The notes under the pieces were generated by a model. The model worked only from the letters and a program-made list of their open reading frames with translations, ran no database searches and had not been told where the DNA came from. A stretch of DNA of 64,000 nucleotides. It comes from Adineta vaga (lineage: Eukaryota > Rotifera). The position numbers were made by a program, and so were the translations under genes. How positions within the stretch are numbered: the first letter of the stretch is position 1; the number at the start of each line of letters is the position of its first letter. This document shows positions 44,676 through 56,221 of this stretch, piece after piece. The stretch covers positions 3,472,001-3,536,000 of the forward strand of contig CP075493.1 in the NCBI GenBank assembly GCA_021613535.1. The letters run 5' to 3'.

Positions 44676-46215
44676 ATGTCATCTACTGATATTGAAATTC
44701 AACGTGATGAACTCGATGCTCTTGCAAGTATTCTTGATGAAACTGCCTTAGAAATAGATAAAGACGTAAAAACAACAAGCGGTACTATAGGCGTAGAAGT
44801 AACGTTACCTGATGAATTTTATATTGAATATCATACAAGTAAAATACTAATAAATACTTTTCTTTCTTCTTCATTTTGAAAATTATAAACTAGATCAACG
44901 TCGTCGTGTTCAATATTTACCACCCATATTTCTTCGATTTACTTTACCAAATGATTATCCTTCAGTATCACCACCTTCCTATCAATTAGAATGCATTTGG
45001 ATGACTGACGAACAGGTAGAAAAGATTGACAATTCTTTTTAGACATGTATGACATTCTTTTGTTGTATTCATTAGTTACAAGTGGTAAAAGAAAATTTAA
45101 ATAATCTGTGGTTAGATAATAGTAATGATCCGATATTGTTTCTTTGGTACACATCATTGAATGCTCAAACACTTGATTGGCTCAATCTCAATACAACACT
45201 TGATTTAACTCAATCATTTTCATCTACAATAAGTACATCTGTGAAACCTCGATTAACATCTACTCAAGTTGCAGCTACAATTAGTAATTATGAACGTGAA
45301 AGAAAATTAATTCTTCTTTCACGTACAATTACTACCTGTCCTGTCTGTATAGATGAAGTTTATGGTACTGATTGTTTTTCATGTTATGCTTGCTCAGGTG
45401 TTGCATGTAAATCATGTATTAAATCTTTTCTGGAAACAATTATCAACGATGGACAAGTTAAATCAATAACATGTCCAATTGATGCATCATGTAAAATTGA
45501 ACTTACACCTGCACAAATAGCATCAGTTGTTGATAAAGAAACGTTTCATCGTTATGATCGTCTTCTTTTTCAATTAACTATTGATTCTATGGATGATATT
45601 ATCTATTGTCCACGTTGTCAAAATCCTGTCATTATTACACAAGGAACGGATGATATTTTGAGAAATACATTAGGTGAATGTGCTACATGTTCATTTGTAT
45701 TTTGTACATTATGTGGAAAAACTTTTCATGGAGTTAATCCATGTCAATATTCAGAGAGTATATATCAATCTTTTTCGAAACATACGAAACAATATGAATT
45801 CTTTTGTTCTCTCTTAGGTAAATTGAAAGATATTTATAAGGAATATTTGAATGGTACTCCACAAGAACGACACTTACTGGAACAACGATATGGTAAAGTT
45901 TTTAATCGTATGATGGATGATATGGCTTCGATGGAAACAATTCAAAGTACTGCGCGGCGTTGTCCACATTGTTCAATTTTTGTTGATGTATGTATCGATA
46001 ATTGAAATTCTTTCTTCATCAATGAAATTTTCGATTCCTTATTTATTTAGAAATTGGAAGGTTGTAATAAAATGACATGCGTTAAATGTCATTCTTATTT
46101 TTGTTGGACATGTTTACAAGTATTATCTAAAACAAATCCATACGGTCATTTTAATGAACCGAGTAGTAAATGTTTTAATAAATTATTCGAAGGTGTCGAT
46201 GGACAGAATTGGTGA
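44676..46215 (+). CDS. RNF14: RNF14 (ARA54)-like RWD-RBR E3 ubiquitin ligase
   Basis: RING-between-RING ubiquitin ligase; in vertebrates RNF14 clears stalled-translation and crosslinked proteins at ribosomes. Exons 44676-44838, 44894-45015, 45076-45987 and 46051-46215 give 453 residues. An N-terminal RWD domain (LDALASILDE, then LPPIFLRFTLPNDYPS) precedes RING1 (from CPVCIDEVYG), the IBR (CATCSFVFCTLCGKTFHG) and RING2 (CPHCSIFVDKLEGCNKMTC). The catalytic Cys of RING2 (GCNKMTC) is present, and the end (NPYGHFNEPSSKCFNKLF) matches RNF14 closely. RING1 lacks its usual His ligand (Gly in ACSGVAC). Confidence 0.92.
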
Positions 46216-46562
46216 CGACGAAAAGAAAATTTTTATTATCATTTTCCGAAGAAGTTTATTTTTATGGACATCTCCATTTCGATGGAAGATCAGAAGATAT
46301 CAATTGAAATGAAGATTTATTTTTTGTATTATTTTTTTAATAATATGATAAGAATCCATAACAATAGGGAAATTAAATTTCGAAGAATCGTATTATTGTT
46401 CACTTGTTCGAAACAACGATCGAGAATGTTATGCATTGAATGAATTCAAATCAGATAGATATAAAAGAAATTATTTACACTACGAAAAATTTCAATTTTA
46501 ATATAGATAAAATAGAAATAAGTTTCTTTTCCAGAAAAAGAAAAGAGTTTGAAAGATCGTTT
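46216..46562. other. Convergent 3' region
   Basis: About 350 bp between the stop codons of RNF14 (plus) and ODAD3 (minus). Only 3'UTR-like AT-rich sequence is seen. Confidence 0.6.
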
Positions 46563-48923
46563 TTATTTCTTTCCTTTGGGTTTCTTCATACGTTTGGTTT
46601 TTAATCCAATTAAATCTTCACCAATCATCTTGATACGTTCACGTGATTGACATTCCGGATTATCTTCACCCGCATTGTCATCATCTAAAAGATCGTATAT
46701 ATATATACAAACTTTATTATCATTTAAAAAACAAAAGCATATTCTTACCGCCATAAATATTTCCTTTAACAGTTGATGGTGGATTGATACGCGTGTTATA
46801 GGCAGGTAGTTTACCATCACCCGCATATTGAAGCTGAAGTGAAAGAAAAGATATTTCTAAGATTTTATTCATATTTTGTGAATACTTACATCTAATTGTT
46901 TCATTTCTTTCAATGTTCCTTCCAAATCTTTCGCTTCAAGTTCTTCTAAAAGTTTAACAAGTTTTTCTTCTGTTGTACCAAGTAAATCCAGAACATAATC
47001 ATTTGATTGTGGAGATATGACAGTTGTTGGTACTTGACTCTTTGTCTACATAAAGAAATAAAAAATGTTAAATCAAATGATTCTCTCCTTTATTTTCTTG
47101 TCTGAGAAAACATACGCCTTTCAAATGATGTAATTTATCCGCTAAATGTTCAATGCCAGATTTCACTTCAATCATTTTCTTCATTGTCTTTTCCATTTTA
47201 ATTGAATTATCATCACGTCGTTTTTCACTTTCATCAAGTTTTTCTTGTGCTTGTTCAAGTATACGTTGACCACTAAAATTAAGTTCGTTCAATCAATTAT
47301 TGTTCATCATGTACAAAACAACACTACTAATATCTATTATACTTACGTGGATGTTTTTGCTTCACCACTATATTTCATTTCTTCAAATTCTTTATTTAAA
47401 CGAGCTTTTTCATCCCGTAGTTTAGCGACATTTTGTTCTGCATCTTCTTTCATTTTTTCTAAATGTTCGGTTGTACCATCTTGAGAAGAGAATCGATCGA
47501 CAACTTCCTAGAAAAATTATTTCTCTTTAAATTCGAATTCAAAACTTCATTTTCTTCAAACTAACTTGCATAGAACTGGCACCTGTAGCTTCTTTAATAC
47601 GAATAAAAGCATTTTCATACATATCAACTTTTGATTGATCTTGTTCAGATAATTTATCTTTGCTATCTTCTTGTGGACTTGTTGGACGTTGTAAGGCACG
47701 ACGATCAATACGTTCAGCATGTAATTTCTTTTCTTCTGCTTCAGCTTTCAATTCATTCAAACGAAGTTCACGATCTTTTCGTTCTCGATAGACTTTATCT
47801 TCGCTTTTTTTCAATTCATTTTTCGCATTCTTTTGTGCTAATTCAGCTTCGAGAGAACTTCGTTGTGCATCTTGTAATTCTTGTTGTGTACGACGAATTT
47901 GTAAAGATACAGCATCAAGACGATTAGCATAGGTTAAACTTTCTTGTATTAAATGAGCTTTTATTTGATTGTAGGTTCGTTGAATTGTAACAGCTTCTGT
48001 ACATTTCAATTCAGCTTTATCCAAACGATTTTCCAATTGACGAAGACGCTAAATAGAAACGAACTTATTATCATTGATCGCTTCAATTCGTTCGAAATAT
48101 ACGAAGTCAATAGTAGAAACAATTGATTAGAATTTCACTAAGAATGGAAACAAATTCTCATAAAAATTTACTACCGATCATGTGGCCGAAACGACACATT
48201 CATACATTTTATTGTCGAACAATAGTTCAATCAGTTTCTCGTTCATCGCTCTTCTCACTACACTATCAAGAATACATACAGCTGCTGTTTCTGATTCACC
48301 AGCATCCGTTAATACAGCTTCTTCCGCATCTTTAACCATTGATTCATAACGTGTTTGTAGTTCTTGAAGTTGTTTTCGTTTTGATTCATTGGTATGTCGA
48401 TGAGCATTGTATCGATTCTTTAAATCACCTAGTTGTTGATTTGTTAATTCAATAGCTGCCTAAATAGGTCACAACAATTTTTGCTATCAAATCCAAAATC
48501 TAATCTCAAACTTACTTGTCCTGATTTATTTTTTAGTGCAGCTCGTTCTTCTTTTCGACCACTAAATGCTTCATTCAATACTTTCTCATCACCCTATATC
48601 ATTGGAAGAATCAATTTTTGTCTCATGACAATTCAGTATGAAGAACTTACTTCGAGTAATTCTTTTAGTTTTTGTCGTTTTTCTTTATTATCTTTTTGCA
48701 ATTGAGCGATTTTTCGTTTATTTTTATCGGTTTGTAAATCGACCTGTTCAGTATATGCTTCTTGACTACCAGCTAAATATCCGAAAAACATATGAAACTT
48801 TTAGGATATCACTTGCACAAGAAACATACCTAAGAGTTCACGTTTTTTTCGAACCTCTTCGATCTGCTCAGATGTGGATAATTTATATTGATACTGTTCA
48901 TTAGCTCGAGCACCTGACGGCAT
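46563..48923 (-). CDS. ODAD3: Outer dynein arm docking complex subunit 3 (CCDC151)
   Basis: Coiled-coil protein needed to dock outer dynein arms on ciliary microtubules. Ten exons: 48830-48923, 48651-48772, 48516-48593, 48280-48459, 47566-48048, 47347-47507, 47116-47272, 46890-47045, 46749-46833 and 46563-46684 (545 residues). It is almost entirely heptad-like Glu/Lys/Arg/Leu coiled coil. The diagnostic block is YENAFIRIKEATGASSMQ then EVVDRFSSQDG, followed by EEMKYSGEAK and IEHLADKLHHLKG, which match CCDC151 rather than the paralogous CCDC114/CCDC63. The end is basic (KTKRMKKPKGKK). A TTAG acceptor lies 9 nt before the ATG. It implies motile cilia. Confidence 0.92.
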
Positions 48924-49578
48924 GATGAAAATCTAATGTTCAATACTTGGTTCCGACAGAAGATGATGAAGAAGAAGAAAAAACTGTTTCTCTAATGTAT
49001 GTGTATGGTTATTTTTTGTTTTACAACCATGAGAAATTGAAGTTACTTAGCAACGAATTTTTTTTGATCTGCCTAGAAATCATAATGAAATGAAATCAAT
49101 TCGATCATGTTCTTTTTCCGTAAGATTATATCATCTATAAGATGGTAATTATAATGAATTCATCTTTGCAAAAATGAAAGCGACCTCTTGCGATCGGACG
49201 CAATTGTCATAGATGAATCATGCATGTAGGAGTGATCTATTTTTACGCAATACTAGTGTGATTGTGAAATAACAGCACATGATTGAGTAAATATAAGTCA
49301 TCAAGCTTATATGAAGAATAAAAACTCGTTGTACATTCGGTATTTGTAGACGTTCAATAGTTAACGGGGTTGACCTGTCTTTCAGCAAGTTGTGATCATA
49401 TGTGCAATGCATCAATTTAGTTTTATTGATGAAATTTATACAGATAGTAAGAATATTCGTTCTAGTAGCACAAGTAAACAGTTCAGACGCTTAACTGGAT
49501 TGGAAAGTGTATATTACAAAAAGACATATGAAGTAACGAAAACGTAGGTTACCTAGAAATAATCTTGTTTTAATTCAT
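48924..49578. other. Divergent intergenic region
   Basis: About 650 bp between ODAD3 (minus) and an RBR ligase gene (plus); a possible shared promoter. No TATA box or repeat stands out. Confidence 0.5.
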
Positions 49579-52281
49579 ATGAATAATACGCTTCTACCTT
49601 TTTTCAGCGGCCATCAAATACAAAATATCCATCAATTAAATGATGGTGGTTTACATCACATAATGCCAAATTTAAAATATTCATTGAATAAGAGAAAACG
49701 TTGGCTATTACCAGACATTATCGAGCAACGTATTCTTGAAACTAATCCACTTAATAAAACTGCGACATCGATTATTGATGAACGTTTAAAAATCGTTATG
49801 TACGAAAATGAAAACATTCGCCATACTTCAAATTGTATACGATATGCAAATAGTCAAGCTGTACCACAAATTATATATAAAAATGGTCGAAGATTCAATT
49901 CAAATACATTAAGTAGTTGGATTGATTTTAATACACGTGAACGATGGGGTCGACGTCGACGCCATCGTCGATCTGATCGTACTGATCGAGTAAATCAACC
50001 TAATTTTGGTATTACTCAACGACCAGGCTTTTTCCCTAGTGAAGTTACATATAAGTTTTCATATCCAAAACGTCTTCCAGAATCAGCTAAATGTAAAACA
50101 GGAAAATCAACATTATTTTATAAAGATACTGAACATCTTCATCAAGAACTTCGTAGAGGATATGGATCAGATATAACTAAACATCGACGAAGAATGCAAA
50201 AACAAGATTGTAAGAATTACGATCCTTATAAATATACTTATAGTTTTGATGAAGAAGATTTTGATGATAATGAAATGATAATGTTAGCATCGAATCAATT
50301 AGATGAAAATGAAAAATGGTCAATTGTATTTGAAGATTCAGGTAAATTGAAACGATTGATTATTTATGAAGAAACTTATAAGAAATCCATTCTAGATGAG
50401 CAATATACAGGTTCAATCGATTTTCCAATAGATTATTTCATTCCAATTCCTTGTAAATCTCCTCGTCGTTCAAATGATACTTTCATTGATGAAATCAATG
50501 ATTCTAAAGCACACAAATATTTCGAACCTCCCCCAACTCCTCCTTCTCCTTCTCCTTCAAAAGAGAAATCATCTATTGCTAATGAAACCTTATTGTGTTC
50601 AATGTCATGTCTAAATGAATCTGATTTTCTTACTCAAATGCAACAATCAACTAAAAATATTTCTCAAGCAAATCTTTCACCAGCAATATTTCTTCAACGA
50701 ACATCTTCGTCATCTTTTTCTGTCATTTATACTTATGATCGAACATCATCTACAATCAATGTCACAGTGAAATATACTGATGTTTGTCCAAAAATTTTAT
50801 TCGATCAAAAGACAATAACTTTGGCAGAATTAACTGAGCTTGTATCACGAAAATTAGATGAATATTCAATCGAAATAGACAAGAAATCAATATCCAATAA
50901 TTCTCAAATTCATGTTGATGATCTTCGTGGTTCATTACCATTACCAATGCATATTCTACGACGAATGCTTTTAGTTCAACCTCATTCCACAGATAAACAA
51001 AAAGCATTACAAAATGAACATATAAATACTAATCAAAAACAGACAACTATACAATGGTTTGATACATTACATAATGAATACGACATGTTAGAATGTTCGA
51101 TCTGTTGTGATGTATTAACAGCTAACGATGCTTGTCAACTTCTTCCTTGTATGTATTCTTTGTTCATGAAAATGAAACAAACGAATTATTTCTATTTTGT
51201 TTTTATTTGATGAACATAGGTAATCATATACTTTGTCAAACATGTTTAGCAACATATGTTCGAACAAGTATCGCTTCAGCAACATACTCATCATCGAGCA
51301 CATCTCCACTAACTTGTTTTCAACCAAATTGTACAACTCAATTGAATTCATGTCTTCTTCAAGCGTTTCTTTCTTTTGAAATCTATCATTTATATATTGA
51401 TGCTTTGATTGATCGTCAATTGTTTTCTTCGGGAAAATATCGTAAATGTCCATCACGTGCATGTTCAAATTTACTCATTGTTGACGAAATTAACAATCAA
51501 ACATCGATGTGTTCATGTGGACAACGTGTTTGTTTGAAATGTTTCGACGAATATCATTTTCCAGCTACTTGTCGACAATATAAAACATACGTTGAAACTT
51601 TACGTAAAAGTGGAGATGATATTTTAAGTTCATCAAAAACTGGAGATAATTCTGATTGTTATATTGCTGAAGGAAAAAATTGTCCGAATTGTGGAGAATT
51701 CGTAGAAAAGAATGGAGGTATGTTTTGAATTTTAATCTCTAAAACATTCTGAAGATGAAATATTTTCTCTTCATTTATTAGGTTGTCCTCATATGACATG
51801 TAAATGTGGTAATGAATATTGTTGGATGTGTTTAAAACCATGGATATCACATAATTCTGCAATTTGTAATAATGTTACTGAAACAACTCATGAACTTCGT
51901 TCATCAACACGTAATCGTTTACATAATAAGGCAGTCAATCATCGTCGTCAACGTAATCAATATGCATTTGATCAACTATCAACATTAATTCAACGATCAA
52001 CATTGTGTTCACCATATTATGACATTCTTATTTCAACTTATATTGATTTGAATACATTAGCTGAATATATATATGTTTTACTTCAACGACGACGTATCGA
52101 TGTTTATATTCGTGCAGTTTTAGGTCAAACAGCGAAGCGTTTAGCATTAGATGCATCTCAAATAAAATTACAAGTCGAAAATCGAAACATAAGAATTGAT
52201 CTTATTGAAAAAATACGATGTCGACTTGAACGAACAAATATTAATCTATTACACATGAAAAATACCAAAGTGTTAATATAA
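49579..52281 (+). CDS. RBR-type E3 ubiquitin ligase with a long unrecognised N-terminus
   Basis: Exons 49579-51148, 51220-51717 and 51782-52281 give 855 residues. The C-terminal third is a RING-between-RING module: RING1 (LECSICCDVLTAND, then LPCNHILCQTC), IBR (CPSRACSNLL, CSCGQRVCLKCFDEYH) and RING2 (CPNCGEFVEKNGGCPHMTC, CGNEYCWMC). The catalytic Cys in GGCPHMTC is present, so it should be active. Helices follow RING2, loosely like Ariadne-family ligases. The first 500 residues are polar, with a basic Arg/His cluster (WGRRRRHRRSDR), a Pro-rich segment and no recognised domain; KFSYPKRLPESAKCKTGKST looks structured. The subfamily is unassigned. Confidence 0.85.
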
Positions 52282-53020
52282 TATGAGATTTTATATTGAA
52301 TATATATATTTTTTTAGTTTATCTATTTTATTGTAACTATTTTTTTTTCTGTGAAATATTCCAGTCTGTACGGTGAATAGATATCCAATGAAAACTTGTG
52401 TAATAGTTTTATTTTTCTATTTGAGCCGATCAAGGTTGTCTGAAATAGAAGAAAAGCGTTGGTATTGGTTATATACGATGTTACCAATGGACAAAACGTG
52501 ACAGATTGTAATCGCAACTTCGATTTCACACCTGTAGAGCATAAATAATATTCTTTGATGGTATAACATGTCATTAAAATATATTTATTCATGAAAAATA
52601 TTTTGCAAGATTCTATGATTTGAAGTAATTACATGAATGACACATTCAATAATCAGTCGAGAAAGTAAATTTTTCTTTTCCTTAAAATATTTTGAGTAGG
52701 AGTGATTTCAGTTTTTGTCAACTATTTATTTTTCTATTATGATTGCACTCGCCATGGATATCTTCGGAAACGCCCTGATTGAAAAACGTAACAGATATGA
52801 ACCATTTAATCAAATTATACACGAGGACTGTAACAGTTGTTTAATGTTTCCGTGATATTTAATTGAAGATATTCTAAAATCGACGAGATTGAACAGACTA
52901 ATTTATTTTCTTAAAAAACGAAATATTTTTTTTTATTCATTCGTGTTTTGCAAATATTCTTTAGTAGAAACAATTTTCCATAAAAGAAACGAATTGTTCT
53001 TGTTAAATGAAAAGTTTTTC
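52282..53020. other. Convergent intergenic region
   Basis: About 740 bp with no gene seen, lying 3' of both flanking genes. Confidence 0.6.
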
Positions 53021-53692
53021 TTAAGATGCAAGAGGTACGTGTGCTTGATTAATGTATGCAACAGGTACCGAATGTAATTGCAATGCGTACGGTGATTGAG
53101 GTTGACATTCTCTAGCAACTACAATTAAATTTTCCCAAACTAAGAGAAAAGCAAACAAAGCACAGATTAAAGATGTAATGACTAATGCTTTTATCGTGGT
53201 AGTTGTGCAACTGGATAATGGACTTTCGTTACATGCTTCGATTATAAGAGCAACTTGTATAGAGTAGAGAACTATTGTTCGTATAAGACTTATCATTTGA
53301 TAAAATCCCAAAATAAAGACACTGGTTAGAACATCTTCCTGATGACACAGAAGTACTACAAAAACACCAAAGGCAAATAGATGAATTCCATATATATCAG
53401 AATAAACCTGTGACAGACTATTAAAGATAAAAAGATAGTATAAATAAATATGATTAATGAAAATGAAAAATCTTCTTCATTGATTCTGTTACTTTTTGAA
53501 AGATGATTTGATTAGATAGGCTTCACATCCGATAGCAACCAATGCCGTAAACATGTAGGCAAGTCCAATATAATTTAATCTTGCCGATGCTTTTACAGAA
53601 ATTTTATTGAAGAGAAATGCCCATCGTGGTTGATTTGCATTTTCAGGCGGCATGGGCGTTAGAATAGCAGCAGATTGAATACCTTGAATCAT
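53021..53692 (-). CDS. Uncharacterised four-TM membrane protein
   Basis: Exons 53493-53692 and 53021-53417 give 198 residues. The acceptor that keeps frame is TTTAATAG before TCTGTCACAG, not the nearer CACAG. Four hydrophobic helices are visible: LNYIGLAYMFTALVAIGCEA, IHLFAFGVFVVLLC, ISLIRTIVLYSIQVALIIEA and IKALVITSLICALFAFLLVW. The loop between TM3 and TM4 has two Cys (EACNESPLSSC). Both termini are polar, in a tetraspan-like layout. There is no tetraspanin CCG motif or claudin GLW motif, and I do not recognise the family. Confidence 0.7.
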
Positions 53693-54626
53693 ATTATACT
53701 TGCTTACTTGTAGTGATAAAATGAAAACAAACTCACTTTCTTTTGTTCTTATTTATAGATAACTATAAAAACAATGTTTTGAAGATAACAAAAAGAAAAT
53801 CTACTTTTATTTACTATAGACATGATAAGGTCTATGTTTATTTTAACTACTAACAAATAATCTTGAATAACAATGAGTTTCTACGAATAAAACTTGATCT
53901 TGAAGATTCACTGTATGGCATCGAAGAGATTGTGTTGACGACAAATAAAAAATATAGAGCATTTTTAAGTTGAATCGATTAGAAAGTAATCATAAGTGAT
54001 TTCAATGTATTTCTAATAGAACATATTAAAGATGCGTATAATGTTCTCTCCAATAAAAAAATTTCTAACTTGATTAAAAGTCAGTTTCTTCGAAAAAACT
54101 CGCCTTCTAAAATAGTTCTGTTCATGAAATTGTTTTGCGTCATAATATATACTGTTATTTGAAAATAACTAAGAAACTGTTTATCAAGGTGAAAAGTTTC
54201 CATGCATTTTAAACGTAACTGATATTATTTCGTAACCATTATATGAATTACATCTCCTTGAGACATATGTTTCGATAACAATAAAATTGATCTCTGTTTT
54301 GTATATGTCTATAGTATGTGTCTAACAATAGTAATAAATAGTTTGATCTGATATGATCTACATTCATTAAAGGTACACCAACACCCATTATTACGAAAAA
54401 AGCTGTCAACCTCGTCAGAGAAGGTTTACTCATTTCCTTCTTGAAACAACAAGCGAACGAACAGAGTTACCTGACTAATATCAAATGACATTTATCTATT
54501 TTTCGTTTGCTGTTCTGTCTCGTTTGTCACGAATGACTTCTCTTGCAGTATATGTATATAACTACGTACCATGAAAAAAAAACCAATCACGCATCTATTT
54601 TAGACAACTAATAGAAGTCACAAACG
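53693..54626. other. Divergent intergenic region
   Basis: About 930 bp of AT-rich sequence upstream of both the four-TM gene and the first lipid phosphatase. A TTTTAG acceptor at about 54598-54603 precedes the phosphatase start by 23 nt. Confidence 0.5.
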
Positions 54627-56105
54627 ATGCTTGCATCACAATATGCACCACGAAGGAATCTTCCGCCTACAACAAATCAATTCCATCATAGAGAATCTAT
54701 ATGGAGAGTCATCGCTGACATTATAAGTCTACTCATATGTAAATCGATCGGTTTTCTTCTCTAATTTAATTCAAATGTTTCATTTTATGTATAGTAATTG
54801 CTGTGACAGTCGTTGCGCATTATATTGCAACACCATTTACACGTGGATTCCATTGTTCCGATAAATCTATTCGACATCCAAAAAGAGACAATACAATACC
54901 GACATATGCAGCTGTTATTTTATCAATTGGTTTGCCTCTTTTAGTAGTAAGATAATTCTACTTTGAGAATATTTGTCTATATATGAATTTAGATGTGGTT
55001 TACAGAAATTTTTAAACGATTCTATTTTTCCTGGTATCCCAAACAACCGTTTCTAACTCGTTTTGAATTATGTGGTACACTTTTTACATATATTTCACCA
55101 TTTATTCGTAATCTTTATGTTCTAACTAGTAAACACACTTTTATTCATCGGTAGATTTTCAGAAATATAACTATATACTTTTTCTGGTAGTTGTTTTTGC
55201 ATATGGTTACATAGCAACATGGGCTATAACGGAAGTAACAAAAAATTTTGTTGGAGAATTAAGACCTCATTTTTTGGCTGTATGTCAACCATCATATAAT
55301 TGCTCTGCAGTTACAAACTTGTATCAATATGATGCTTATTTACAAGAAGGAATTGATTATACATGTCAAAATACAAATGTTTCTGACGTACGCGAAGCAC
55401 GGTAAGAATATAAATATTCGATTGATTTATTTCTCTGACCAACAGGATTAACAATCCGAAATGTTTGTTCAGTATATGTCTGTCTATATTGATTGAAAGA
55501 AGAGAAGAGAGATCAATGAGTCTCGAAAACGATTGTTATTCATATGTGAAATTTAACAAACGTATCTTTTATTTTCGTTATTTAGTCGCTCATTTTTCAG
55601 TGGACATGCATCATCAATATTTTGTAAGTCAATATTTGAATATTTCAAAGCAAATTTGAACTTCCTCTTTTTGTAAATTAGATGGATTTGCTTGGTTGAT
55701 TATGTATATTCATGTCGCATGGTCATGGCGTCATCTTGGTATAATTGGTAATTTATTACAAGTTGGTATTGCAATACTTGCATTGTATATAGGTAATTAG
55801 AACGAAAAGATTTTCCTTTTGTTTTGAAATATATATTTCATCAATTTATATTTCTTCTAGCCTATACTCGTATTAGTGACTTCCAACATCATTGGCATGA
55901 TGTTTTAGTTGGTGCTATTGTTGGCTCATTGATTGCTTTTGTTACCTTTAAATTTATTCTTAATTGGCATAATTATACCACCAAGTTTTTACCATATACA
56001 GCTACAGCACAACAAGCAACACCACCACCAGTCTTTCCTGCAAGATATGGTAGCTTTCGTCCTTCACCTATGATAACTCCGGGACGTATACGAAACTATC
56101 GTTAA
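54627..56105 (+). CDS. Phospholipid phosphatase (LPP/PAP2 family), copy A
   Basis: Integral-membrane lipid phosphatase acting on lysophosphatidate, phosphatidate or sphingosine-1-phosphate at the outer face. Exons 54627-54738, 54795-54946, 54993-55128, 55191-55401, 55586-55623, 55682-55792 and 55861-56105 give 334 residues. All three catalytic motifs are present: C1 KNFVGELRPHF, C2 SFFSGHAS (general-acid His; the Pro of PSGH is Phe, as LPPs often vary here), and C3 TRISDFQHHWHDV (nucleophile His and Asp). Six hydrophobic helices fit the family fold. A Cys-bearing loop with sequons (PSYNCS, NTNVSD) follows C1. The C-terminus is cytosolic and Pro-rich. It is followed head to tail by a divergent paralogue. 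Confidence 0.9.
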
Positions 56106-56221
56106 CAATAAACAAATAAACATGTTTTTATATGACTTTATAATTCAGTTTTTAAAATAAACAACACCACGATATATTTTTGATGAGTTTTTCAGATCAT
56201 TTTGTAGAATTTTTTTTCCGA

